Assembly: GCA_002869535.1 (NCBI GenBank)
Contig: PKUK01000001.1
Coordinates: 1 to 64,000 of the forward strand
DNA length: 64,000 bases
DNA from: Arcobacter sp.
Lineage (GTDB): Bacteria > Campylobacterota > Campylobacteria > Campylobacterales > Arcobacteraceae
Direction of reading: 5' to 3'
Shown here: positions 41,974-50,362 of the stretch, piece by piece
Numbering within the stretch: the first letter of the stretch is position 1
Layout: each line of letters starts with the position of its first letter
Translations under genes and position numbers: made by a program
Notes under the pieces: model-generated
What the model saw: only the letters and a program-made list of their open reading frames with translations
Told to the model about the DNA's origin: nothing
The model's database searches: none

Positions 41974-43132
41974 AAAAAAAGCCCTATATAGTTTTCTTTT
42001 TATTTATATAGGTTCAACAGTTTTAATTCTTTCTATTTTATTATTATCTTACTACCAAAAAGAGACTGATATGGTGGAACGTCAGTGCTCAATTGAGATG
42101 ATAAGTGCAGCAAATAAAATAAAAGCAGATATACTTAATGCAGAAATGGAAAATAAAACTTTTGTACCCAAAGAGTTAAAAAACAAAAATCTAAAATATG
42201 GACTTTTTGATAAAGATGGAAATCTCATCTACTCAAAACTTGAAAACAGCAGTATAGACTTAAATACTGAAGTATCTCATAACTCAACTCATTCTTTTCA
42301 TGTATCACAATTAGAAAAACAACACCATGAAAAAATCAAAATCAAATATATAGTAATAGAGACAAATCAAGCAATTAGTGAGATAAAAAAACTAAAGATT
42401 TATATTATATTAATTCTTTTTTTAAGTACCATTTTTATTGGTTTTATTGGATATTTACTTGCAAAGCTTTTATTAAAGCCTGTAAGAGAAAAAGTAGAGC
42501 ATATGGATAAGTTTATAAAAGACTCTGCACATGAATTAAATACTCCAATTGCAGTTTTGATGACTTCTACATCAACATTAAAACAAGGAAGAAACCCTGA
42601 GAAAATGTTGAACTATATAGTTAGTAGTGCAAAACAAATTTCACAGCTATATAATGATATGCACTATAGTGCTTTTAGTAAACAAGATACTTTTTTAGAT
42701 GTTAATATAGATTTTAATGAATTGATTAATGAGAGTGTTGAGTTTTTTCAAGATATTGCTATTACAAAAGGTATTAAGATTTATGAAGAGTTAGATGAGT
42801 GTGATATCTTTATGGATAAAACAAAAACACAAAAAATAGTAAATAATCTTATTTCAAATGCCATTAAATATTCTAACAAAGATTCTAAGATAATTGTAAG
42901 AGTAAAGAAAGGTGTTTTTTCTGTTCAAGATTTTGGAATAGGTATTGAAGAAAAAGACCAAAAAGAGATTTTTAAAAGATATAAAAGAGGCAAAAATTTT
43001 GAAGGTGGTTTTGGTATTGGCTTAGATATTGTAAGTGAAGTATGTAAAGAGTACAACTTAAAGCTATGGCTAGAATCACATGTGGACAAAGGTTCTATAT
43101 TTTACATAGATTTTGAGTCAGTTTTAAAATAG
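41960..43132 (+). CDS. Sensor histidine kinase (system 1)
   Basis: 390 residues from TTG 41960. Two membrane helices (about 9-31 and 146-170) enclose a periplasmic sensor of about 110 residues. The H box is 'SAHELNTPIAV' with H191, then N, G1 and G2 boxes ('NNLISNAIKYS', 'VQDFGIGIE', 'GGFGIGLDIV'). No HAMP domain is clear. The 'H-E-L-N-T-P' H box and the start inside the regulator gene are shared with the kinase at 47905 ('H-D-L-N-T-P'), which points to a duplication. Confidence 0.9.
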   Translation: MNKNEKKALYSFLFIYIGSTVLILSILLLSYYQKETDMVERQCSIEMISAANKIKADILNAEMENKTFVPKELKNKNLKYGLFDKDGNLIYSKLENSSIDLNTEVSHNSTHSFHVSQLEKQHHEKIKIKYIVIETNQAISEIKKLKIYIILILFLSTIFIGFIGYLLAKLLLKPVREKVEHMDKFIKDSAHELNTPIAVLMTSTSTLKQGRNPEKMLNYIVSSAKQISQLYNDMHYSAFSKQDTFLDVNIDFNELINESVEFFQDIAITKGIKIYEELDECDIFMDKTKTQKIVNNLISNAIKYSNKDSKIIVRVKKGVFSVQDFGIGIEEKDQKEIFKRYKRGKNFEGGFGIGLDIVSEVCKEYNLKLWLESHVDKGSIFYIDFESVLK

Positions 43133-44716
43133 TTATTGCTTTAAATCTGGGATTCTTATTTCAAACTCTAAACCCAAATAGCTATCTTTTTGGAAATAAA
43201 AGTATGCATTTTTAGCTGTTATTGTACCTTTTAAATGTCTTCCAACTATTTCTTGACACATATATAGTCCAATACCAGTTCCTAGTTTTTGCTTTTTTGT
43301 TGTGAAGTATGGTTCAAAGATTCTTTCCAATATATCTTCTGGTGCACCATTTCCAGAGTCTAAGATTTTTAATACTAATAAATCATTTTCTTTATAAGCT
43401 TGTATACCTATATATCTATCCTCTGTATTTTTAAGCTCTGAGAGTACATCAATTGAGTTATTTAGAATATTTATCAATACTTGTATTAGCTCATTTTCAT
43501 AATTTGTAATTATTATAGGAACAATCTCTTTTTTAATTTTAATATTTTCATTCTCTACTCTTGAATCTATTAATTTAAGTGCTAAATTTAATACAGTATC
43601 TATTGAAAAACTATTTTTTTCTTTAACTGTAGCAAAATAATTTCTAAAATCATCAATGGTATTTGAAAGATATTGGGCATTTAGATTAATGCTTTCAAAT
43701 GCTTCGTTTTCTATATTTGATGTATCAATTCCATATTTCTTTTTCATCAAAATACCTGTAGCATAGGTTGATATGATAGATAAAGGTTGTCTCAACTGAT
43801 GGGCAATATTTTCTAACATTTCTCCCATCATGGCTTGTTTTGTTTTATGCATTAGGATTTGTTCTTTTTCTATTTTCTCTTCTTCAAATCTTTTTTTCTG
43901 TAAATAATTGTTATGATTTTCAACAGCAATTCCAGTGATATTTGCAATATCTTCTATAAGTTTTATATCAAATTCGCTAGGTTCTTTTGGAGTATTATAA
44001 TAAATAGCAAAAGAGCCTAATACTTCATTTGAAGAGGAGAAAAATGGTTGAGACCAACATGCTTGAAGGTTAACTTTTGCAGCTAAGTTTTTTGCATATT
44101 TCCAGTTCTCGTGGGTTTGTATATCTTTGACAATAACCCTTTCTTTTAGAAAAACTGCTGCACCACAAGAACCAACATTTGCTCCTATTTACATACCATT
44201 TAGTTTTTCATTGTAAAACTCAGGCAAAGATGGAGCTGCACCTTTTATTAGTTTTTGTTTGGATTCATCTAAAAGTAAAATAGAACAAATCATATTGTTA
44301 TTTCTTTTTTCAACAGATTTAATAATCTCATCTAGAATAAATTCAATTGGTTTAGCTGTGGCAATATACTTTAATAGATTTTTATGGTCATCATATAAAA
44401 CTGAATATTTTTTAAACTCAGTAATATTTCTTCGTATGATTTTTATATAGGGCTCTTTGTTAATTTTTTTTACTAGAACTCTTTTTATTTTGAAATAATA
44501 TATCTCTTTGTTTATTTCAATTGTTTCATCTAAAATCTGTTTTGAATTATTTGATAAGTTGAGTTGTTTGAAAAAATCACTCTCTTTTTTTCCTAAAACA
44601 TCTTCAATATTTTTATTGATAAACTTTAGAAAAGCAGAGTTTGCCTTAATTATATTATTGTCTAAATCGACTTTTATAGTTAAGTTTTTAAATAAATTAA
44701 ATGTGCTTTTCCCCAC
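43133..44716 (-). pseudogene. PAS-GAF-histidine kinase interrupted by in-frame TAA
   Basis: A 528-codon frame from GTG 44716 broken only by TAA at 44189-44191 (minus strand). Order: PAS-like (about 1-115), GAF (about 120-280), coiled coil, HisKA with 'IAHQLRQPLS', and HATPase with 'NILNNSID', 'LDSGNGAPE' and 'TGIGLYMC'. The stop falls in the GAF domain just before 'GANVGSCGAAVFL', where relatives have a Glu or Lys. Both halves remain in one frame. A truncated kinase core could still start at 43852, so partial function is possible. Confidence 0.85.
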
Positions 44717-44734
44717 CTATTTTATCTCCAATAA

Positions 44735-45331
44735 CTAGAATCTTATTTGTAACTCTAAAGTACAATTTTCGTTTTCAATAAGCTTTGACTCAACAGAAGT
44801 TTTACCTTGAGCCAAATATCCTTGAATAGTCTGTAATACATGCCAAAACTTTTCATTAAAAGGAATACTAATATCTCTTATTTTATGCTCTTTGATTAAG
44901 TTTGAGATTATTTCTATAATATGCATATAATAGATTTTGTTTATTGCTCTTTGAACTCTATATTCATGCATTATCTCTAAATTGTTTTTTAGGGCATTTA
45001 GTTCTAAATCACTTAAAAGAGGATGCGAATCTTTTATATTTTCAATCTCCGCTTTTAAATAAATTTCATAAGAGTCTACCTCTTTTTCAATTGTATCTTT
45101 TAATTCAGGTTTATACTTTGTAATAGTATCTTCTACCTCTTGATCTGACAAGTTTGTAAAGTCAGGATCATATTTATATACTTTACCTTTTATATATTCA
45201 TGATTTATTGCATGTAGAATCTCTATTGCATTTTGAATATATACATATTTGTCTTCTTTACCATCTTTAAAACTTATACCATGTTCCGAAATCATAGGTT
45301 TGGGCCCTACATATTTTAATTGCATTTTCAA
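44735..45331 (-). CDS. Hypothetical protein next to the broken histidine kinase
   Basis: 198 residues, acidic, soluble, mostly helical in the middle. It begins 'MKMQLKYVGPKPMISEHGISF', a strand-rich start that is probably a small ligand or RNA-binding part, then a long helical region. I do not recognise the family. It lies 18 bases upstream of the kinase gene on the same strand, so both are likely co-transcribed, and a signalling role is an inference. Confidence 0.6.
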   Translation of the reverse strand: MKMQLKYVGPKPMISEHGISFKDGKEDKYVYIQNAIEILHAINHEYIKGKVYKYDPDFTNLSDQEVEDTITKYKPELKDTIEKEVDSYEIYLKAEIENIKDSHPLLSDLELNALKNNLEIMHEYRVQRAINKIYYMHIIEIISNLIKEHKIRDISIPFNEKFWHVLQTIQGYLAQGKTSVESKLIENENCTLELQIRF

Positions 45332-45422
45332 CCTTATACTTTGTAGCTTATATGTATTTTACTATATGTTTACTTTCTTTAAATAATTTTTGTATAGAAT
45401 ATCAAAATATAAAGGCTATTTT

Positions 45423-45998
45423 ATGAATAATATTATAAAAAATTTTGAAACATCTGAGTTAAATAATACAAAATTTGTACACCCTGTAAAAATAACATAT
45501 AAGCAAAATGGTGTAAAAAAGTCATGGGAAGCAGTTAAGAGTTTTGATTCTGTATCTGTCTTACTTTACAATGTAAATAAAAATGCATTTTTATTAGTAA
45601 AACAGTTTCGACCACCTGTTTATTTAAATGATAACTCAAACCTATGTACTTATGAACTTTGTGCAGGGATTATTGATAAGGATATCTCTTTAGAAATGAT
45701 TGTAAAAGAAGAGATAGATGAAGAGTGTGGATATGATGTTCCTATAGAAAATATAGAAAAAATAACCTCTTTTTATACAAATGTTGGAGTAAGTGGAGCA
45801 AAACAACACCTATATTATGCCAAAATAGATGATAGTATGAAAAAACACAGTGGTGGTGGAATTCATGATGAAGAGATTGAGACTGTGTATTTGAAAGTTG
45901 ATGATTATGAAGAGTTTATTTATGATGAAAATAAAGCGAAAACACCAGGATTGATGTTTTCGTTTATGTGGTTTATGGAAAAGAAATTATCTAAATAG
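45423..45998 (+). CDS. Nudix hydrolase, NUDT14/UDP-sugar pyrophosphatase-like
   Basis: 191 residues from ATG 45423 (an upstream frame to 45390 lacks homologous sequence). The Nudix helix is seen as 'AGIIDKDIS...VKEEIDEECGYD', with the E-E-x-x-E-E metal ligands kept; the usual Arg of REx2EE is Lys. The context 'CTYELCAGIID' and 'FYTNVGVSGAKQHLYYA' is like NUDT14-type sugar-nucleotide pyrophosphatases. It would hydrolyse ADP- or UDP-sugars in the cytoplasm. Confidence 0.85.
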   Translation: MNNIIKNFETSELNNTKFVHPVKITYKQNGVKKSWEAVKSFDSVSVLLYNVNKNAFLLVKQFRPPVYLNDNSNLCTYELCAGIIDKDISLEMIVKEEIDEECGYDVPIENIEKITSFYTNVGVSGAKQHLYYAKIDDSMKKHSGGGIHDEEIETVYLKVDDYEEFIYDENKAKTPGLMFSFMWFMEKKLSK

Positions 45999-46070
45999 AA
46001 CTTTAGAAAATATAGATTAACCAGCTATTTTTAATTGTTAAATAATATTTATAGAAATAGTTTTTTAACA

Positions 46071-46313
46071 TTATCTTTCTAGAACTTTAGCTAATTGTAG
46101 TTTGTTACTAACAATCTCTTGTGCGGCAGGCAGCTCTTTTTTATCCATATTTGTAAGTTTCGTGTCAAGCTCTTTTAATAACTCTGCTCTTATTTTCACA
46201 TCAGCAGTATTATTGATTTTATAAACTAATTGACTAACATCAGATACTCCTGATGCAAACAAACTTGTTGTTCCTACAATTGCTAAGATAGCTAATTTTT
46301 TACCTAATTTCAT
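46071..46313 (-). CDS. Small exported helical protein A of a three-member family
   Basis: 80 residues from the ATG at 46313, decided by a strong ribosome binding site AAGGAGAT; a longer frame to 46394 has no such signal. Signal peptide about 1-20 ('..TTSLFASG'), then a 60-residue helical domain. It is clearly related to the proteins at 48987 and, more distantly, 47020: all share 'L-V/L-x-K-(I/V)-N' and '(L)LK-x-L-D-x-KL' at the same spacing. Periplasmic; function unknown. Confidence 0.8.
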   Translation of the reverse strand: MKLGKKLAILAIVGTTSLFASGVSDVSQLVYKINNTADVKIRAELLKELDTKLTNMDKKELPAAQEIVSNKLQLAKVLER

Positions 46314-46444
46314 TTTTATATCTCCTTGATTTTTTATGTGTGGAAGTATATAAATAAAGTGTAAGTTAAATATTAGTTCAAATTTTTTAATCAAAGATTC
46401 TTTATTGGCAAAAAAATTGTCTTGATGTTTAATGAATATTCTAT

Positions 46445-46450
46445 TATAAT
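46445..46450 (+). promoter_or_regulatory. Candidate -10 box upstream of the lipoprotein operon
   Basis: TATAAT in the 287-base gap between divergent small-protein and lipoprotein genes. The gap also has a second TATAAT-like box near 46500 and a TTCCC/GGGAA inverted repeat (about 46519-46544). It is the main regulatory space of the signalling region, but no single promoter can be fixed by eye. Confidence 0.35.
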
Positions 46451-46600
46451 ACAGGCCTTAATAGTGGAGTTTGTAGTGATATTTAGGTTTTATATTCCAT
46501 TATAATTATTAAGTATTTTCCCATATAAATCTAATAGTAATAGGGAATAAATAAAAAATACAAATATGAACGCTGTTTTATTGTAAAAGGAAAAATATAG

Positions 46601-47020
46601 ATGTATAAACTATTGCAAGTATGTTTTATAACAGCTCTTTCAATAACACTAATTGGGTGTAGCCAAAAAGATTTTTCTATAGGTGAAAAAAAGAGTGAGT
46701 CTTCAAAAGAGATTATTAGAGATAAAAATTGTAATAAATATAAAAAAGCTATGGATTATGCCTCTACATATATACAAGAAGAGTTTGAAAAAGGCTACTT
46801 TTCAAAAAATGATACAGTAGGTGCAAAAGCACAGCTTTTTTTAATAGAGAGTAAATCTTCAACAATTTTTGCAAAAAATATAAATGCTGCAAAAGAGTCT
46901 TATGATGCTAATTACAACTTATCAAAAAAAGGAAATTGCAGTCTAAAAAGCTTTTATATACATCCTTTCGAAAAGTTAAAAAATAGTATAGAGACTTTAG
47001 AAAAACAAAAGGTTAAATAG
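46601..47020 (+). CDS. Putative lipoprotein, first gene of the second two-component operon
   Basis: 139 residues with a lipobox 'LIGCS' (Cys20), so it is a predicted lipoprotein. The mature part is helical and has two more cysteines, at about 44 and 113, that could form a disulfide. Ribosome binding site 'aaaaggaaaaa'. Its TAG overlaps the next gene's GTG by one base, and the regulator and kinase follow with 4- and 14-base overlaps, so it is part of the two-component operon. Not recognised as a known family. Confidence 0.75.
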   Translation: MYKLLQVCFITALSITLIGCSQKDFSIGEKKSESSKEIIRDKNCNKYKKAMDYASTYIQEEFEKGYFSKNDTVGAKAQLFLIESKSSTIFAKNINAAKESYDANYNLSKKGNCSLKSFYIHPFEKLKNSIETLEKQKVK

Positions 47021-47277
47021 TGAGATTAAAAAGTTTAATAATTATATTTATCTTTTCTATGACTTTGCAATTATTTGCTAAAGAAAAAGTAGTGGAAACT
47101 CTTCTAGAAAAAGTTAATCAAGCTTCAACACCCCAAGAAAAAAAGCAATTAATAGAAAAATTAAAAGTGGCCTTAGCAAAAAAAAATAAAAAAGCTAGAG
47201 AAGAATCAAATGCCATAATAAAAGCAAAACAGAAAGTGCCAATTAAACTTTTTGATGATAAAGTACTTGATAAATGA
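47020..47277 (+). CDS. Small exported helical protein C of the three-member family
   Basis: 85 residues starting with GTG in TAGTG. Signal peptide about 1-20 ('..LQLFAKE'), then a Lys/Glu-rich helix pair. Residues 28-72 align without gaps with residues 29-73 of the protein at 46071 (same 'LL-x-K-V-N', 'LIEKL' and 'A-I-I-x-x-K' positions), although with many lysines. It overlaps the regulator start by 4 bases, so its amount is tied to that of the two-component system. Function unknown; a periplasmic partner of the kinase is a reasonable guess. Confidence 0.7.
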   Translation: MRLKSLIIIFIFSMTLQLFAKEKVVETLLEKVNQASTPQEKKQLIEKLKVALAKKNKKAREESNAIIKAKQKVPIKLFDDKVLDK

Positions 47278-47918
47278 ATAAAAAAATAAAAATCTTACTT
47301 TTAGAAGATGATACAATTTTAGCCCAAACTATGGTGCAAATTTTAGAACAAGAAAATTATGATGTTACATTAGTATCTGATGGAGAAGAGGTTATTGAGT
47401 ATACATATGATAATAAATATGATCTTTATTTATTTGATATAAATGTACCTTTGCTTGATGGAATGGAGACCTTAAAGCTTTTGCGTCAAGCAGATGATAA
47501 TACACCTACTTTTTTCATAACAGCACTAATTGACATAAAATCTACCCTAAAGGGGTTTGACTATGGTTGTGATGATTATATAAAAAAGCCTTTTGATTTA
47601 GATGAGTTGTTAGCTCGTATTCAAGCAACTTTAAAACGGAAAAATCCTGTTCTTAAATACAAAAATATTACATTTGATTTACTAGAAAGTAGGGTATTAA
47701 AAGATGATATTGAAGTGCCCTTGGGAAGTGTAGAAAAAGAAGTCTTTTCACTTCTTATAAGAAATATTGGTATGACTGTAAACAAATCTACTTTTTTTGA
47801 TTATATGAATAAGCCTAGTGAACCAGCACTTCGTGTTTTAATTAGTAAATTAAAAAAGCTTTTAGATTTAGATATTTCAAATATAAAAGGTGTAGGATAC
47901 AAACTTGAAAAACTATGA
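47274..47918 (+). CDS. OmpR-family response regulator (system 2)
   Basis: 214 residues. Receiver with 'LEDD', phospho-acceptor D55 in 'YLFDINVP' and 'KKPFD', then a winged helix that ends 'NIKGVGYKLEKL'. The winged-helix part is shorter than in system 1 and lacks a typical recognition arginine-rich strand. Overlaps the small exported gene by 4 bases and the kinase by 14 bases. Paralogous to the regulator at 41308. Confidence 0.9.
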   Translation: MNKKIKILLLEDDTILAQTMVQILEQENYDVTLVSDGEEVIEYTYDNKYDLYLFDINVPLLDGMETLKLLRQADDNTPTFFITALIDIKSTLKGFDYGCDDYIKKPFDLDELLARIQATLKRKNPVLKYKNITFDLLESRVLKDDIEVPLGSVEKEVFSLLIRNIGMTVNKSTFFDYMNKPSEPALRVLISKLKKLLDLDISNIKGVGYKLEKL

Positions 47919-48939
47919 AAAAAAGTCTTTAATTACTACTATTTCTCTTTTTTTTATTCCTTTATTTATACTTGCAAGTATAGTTTTATATATGTATCAC
48001 AGTGATAAAGTTAAAGATATAGAACAAAATATTTTATATCAAATGAAAGATTATACTTTTGATTTTAAAGGTGATACGTTTAGCCTTGATATTGTTGAGG
48101 ATAATAAAGAAAAACAACTTTTTAAAATCTATCATTGCAAAGAGGGACTTTGCGCTTATTTTCAAATACCCTCAACAGGTCCATATCTTTTAAAAGTAAT
48201 TTATGACAAAAAGAAGTATGAAAAAGTTTATTATGATTTTCTAGTAGATATTTTTAAGTTTTCAGTTGTAATCTTCTTTTTTCTACTTTTTATCTCTGTT
48301 GGTTTTGCCCTATATTCTCTGCGACCAATGAAAGAAGCACTTCATCTTTTAGAAGATTTTCTAAAAGATTTAATTCATGATTTAAATACCCCTGCAACTT
48401 CTATTTTGTTAAATTCAAAATTATTAAAAAGACGTGGAGATTTTGAAGAGACTGAAAGAATAGAGTTAAGTGCTAAAACTATATCTTCTCTTTATAAAAA
48501 TCTAGAACTAATAACTCCTAAACAGATATCAAAAACTGAAGAAGTATCTCTTAGTAAATTGGTAGATGAAAAGATTGAAATTTTACAAAAGTTATATCCT
48601 AAAATCAAATTTAATAAAAATATGCAAAATGTTTTCATAAAAAGCAATAAAAATGCAATGGAACGTATTATCGATAATCTTTTAACAAATGCTTGTAAAT
48701 ATAATAAAAAAAATGGTGAAGTAAATATTAGTGCAAGTGAACAAAAACTTATTATAGAAGATAGTGGTATTGGTATAAAAAATGTTAAAAAAGTATTTCA
48801 AAGATATTATAAAGAGAATGAGACCGGACTTGGTATTGGCATGAGTATTGTAAAACAGCTTTGTGATATTTTGGATATAAATATTAGTATAACTAGTGTG
48901 ATTGATAAGGGTACAAAGATAGAGCTTACTTTTAAATAG
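47905..48939 (+). CDS. Sensor histidine kinase (system 2)
   Basis: 344 residues from TTG 47905. Membrane helices about 9-31 and 113-137 enclose a periplasmic sensor of about 80 residues with two cysteines (78 and 83, 'HCKEGLC'), which might form a redox-sensitive disulfide. The H box 'LIHDLNTPATS' has H158; N and G boxes follow ('DNLLTNACKYN', 'EDSGIGIK', 'TGLGIGMSIV'). It has no HAMP domain. The start lies within 'GYK-LE' of the regulator gene, exactly as in system 1. Confidence 0.9.
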   Translation: MKNYEKKSLITTISLFFIPLFILASIVLYMYHSDKVKDIEQNILYQMKDYTFDFKGDTFSLDIVEDNKEKQLFKIYHCKEGLCAYFQIPSTGPYLLKVIYDKKKYEKVYYDFLVDIFKFSVVIFFFLLFISVGFALYSLRPMKEALHLLEDFLKDLIHDLNTPATSILLNSKLLKRRGDFEETERIELSAKTISSLYKNLELITPKQISKTEEVSLSKLVDEKIEILQKLYPKIKFNKNMQNVFIKSNKNAMERIIDNLLTNACKYNKKNGEVNISASEQKLIIEDSGIGIKNVKKVFQRYYKENETGLGIGMSIVKQLCDILDINISITSVIDKGTKIELTFK

Positions 48940-48944
48940 CTTGA

Positions 48945-48983
48945 GTAAAAATCACCTTTGAAAAATTCAAAGATGATTTTTAC
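48945..48983. terminator. Long bidirectional terminator hairpin
   Basis: An 18-bp stem with one mismatch (48945-48962 with 48966-48983) and a 3-base loop lies between the convergent kinase gene and small exported gene. Its outer part is A-rich on the left and T-rich on the right (TTTTTAC), which suits termination in both directions. Confidence 0.85.
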
Positions 48984-48986
48984 TAC

Positions 48987-49223
48987 TTAAAGAACTTTAG
49001 ATATTTTTAGTTTAGTATTAATAATTTGCTGAGCGGTAATAAGGTCTTCTTGCCCCATTGATGAAAGCTTTGCATCAAGTTTCTTCAATAGTTGGCTTCT
49101 TTCATTTAAATTAGTAGCTGTATTGATTTTATCTACTAATACATTTACATCATTAATTCCAGCAGCGAATAATCCCGTTGCCCCTAATATTGCAAAAATT
49201 GCTATTTGTTTACCTAACTTCAT
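48987..49223 (-). CDS. Small exported helical protein B of the three-member family
   Basis: 78 residues, signal peptide about 1-20 ('..GLFAAG'). Residues 1-78 align with the protein at 46071 over the whole length with many identities (MKLGK, AI-AI-G, LFA-G, DV, LV-KIN, LLK-LD-KL, AQ-I). A good ribosome binding site AAAGGAG stands before the ATG. It lies on the other side of the two-component operon from protein A, on the same strand as A. Periplasmic, function unknown. Confidence 0.8.
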   Translation of the reverse strand: MKLGKQIAIFAILGATGLFAAGINDVNVLVDKINTATNLNERSQLLKKLDAKLSSMGQEDLITAQQIINTKLKISKVL

Positions 49224-49285
49224 ATTTCACTCCTTTTTTTAAAGATGTGAAAGTATATGAAGAAAGTGTTAGTTAAGTGTAAGTT

Positions 49286-50263
49286 TTATCTTGAAAGGCT
49301 AATTCCAAAGCTTATTCGATTTATTTCTTCATTATAATCAATTAAACTATCCCCATAACCACTTGATACTTGAACATATCCAAAAGTATTTTTTGAGTTT
49401 AGTAAAGGGAAAGTCCAGCTAAGTTCTGCAAAACCTTTATTTGAATCATCAAATTTTAGATTATTTCTAAGCAGTAATTTAAAAGTGTGTTTTTTATATG
49501 GTAAATCAAAAGTTAAATCCCCATATCCAAGATAGTCTTCTATATCTGGATTATCATCATTTTGTCCATCTGGTATTCTATACCAAATTCTTGGGCTGAA
49601 AAATAGACTTGAAAATTGAAAATAACTTTGGGCATATAATCGGTTCCATGATCTAGATTTTGCTTGGGCTTGGCCATTTGATTCATGTAAAAATCCAAAC
49701 TTTAAGGCTTTTAAAGAGGTTTTGTTTTTTTTACCATATGGAATCATAACAAAAACTTCAGGCTTATAATTTGTCTCTCTAAAAGGTGATGATTCAGAAT
49801 ATAGTTGCCACCAAGACTTTTGAGTATATGCGAAGTTTATACTCTCTTTTAAACCAAAAAAGTTATAAGAAATAGGCTTTTTAACACTTAGTTGAAATAC
49901 TGTTTCAAAATCTTTTCTTCCATCATCAAGTTTTGAACTATATGAAAAAGGTAGAAGATAGTTTTCATTGTATGGATATAGGTCAAAAGAAGAGGCTAAT
50001 ATTTGAGATAAAGTGTTTCTTGTCTCTTTATCTTCAATTGTATCTAAAACCTTTTTTGTAGCTTTTACTTCTGCTTCTTTGTCTTCATCTATAAAAGTAA
50101 TTTTATCATTAGTTTCAGACTTTGCTATTTGTTTATATATAAGCATAGCCTCTTTATAGTTGTGTTCATCTTCAAATTTTTTAGCTTTTGCATAGAGTTC
50201 ATCCAAATTTTCATTTGCAAATATTGCTGAGATTAAAAAAATAGATAGTAGAAGTTGTTTCAT
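49286..50263 (-). CDS. pldA: Outer-membrane phospholipase A
   Basis: 325 residues with a signal peptide (about 1-16). A helical, TPR-like N-terminal region (about 18-90) precedes the OMPLA barrel. The catalytic triad is clear in 'FLHESNGQAQAKSRSWNRLY': H193, S195 and N207 have the same spacing as H142, S144 and N156 of E. coli OMPLA. 'FGISLSR' ends the barrel with a C-terminal aromatic/hydrophobic signal. It removes acyl chains from misplaced outer-leaflet phospholipid. It lies 62 bases upstream of small protein B on the same strand. Confidence 0.9.
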   Translation of the reverse strand: MKQLLLSIFLISAIFANENLDELYAKAKKFEDEHNYKEAMLIYKQIAKSETNDKITFIDEDKEAEVKATKKVLDTIEDKETRNTLSQILASSFDLYPYNENYLLPFSYSSKLDDGRKDFETVFQLSVKKPISYNFFGLKESINFAYTQKSWWQLYSESSPFRETNYKPEVFVMIPYGKKNKTSLKALKFGFLHESNGQAQAKSRSWNRLYAQSYFQFSSLFFSPRIWYRIPDGQNDDNPDIEDYLGYGDLTFDLPYKKHTFKLLLRNNLKFDDSNKGFAELSWTFPLLNSKNTFGYVQVSSGYGDSLIDYNEEINRISFGISLSR

Positions 50264-50362
50264 TTACATAAGCCTTAAATAAGTTGGCACAATATTAGCA
50301 TAAAAAGTAAAATAAAACTATAAAATGATATAATCGCCACAATTAAAGAAAAAGGTATTTTT

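Noticed and set aside
44189-44191. TAA as a recoded sense codon because it interrupts two genes
   Set aside because: Many intact genes in the window end at TAA with correct spacing to the next gene, so TAA is a normal stop here.
45991-46090. Direct repeat TAGAACTTTAG near 45995 and 46080
   Set aside because: One copy is explained as coding sequence of the small exported protein's last codons; an 11-base AT-rich match is expected by chance.
46566-46586. Six-codon leader frame before the lipoprotein gene
   Set aside because: ATG to TAA encodes only MNAVLL, without its own ribosome binding site and without a codon pattern that suggests attenuation.
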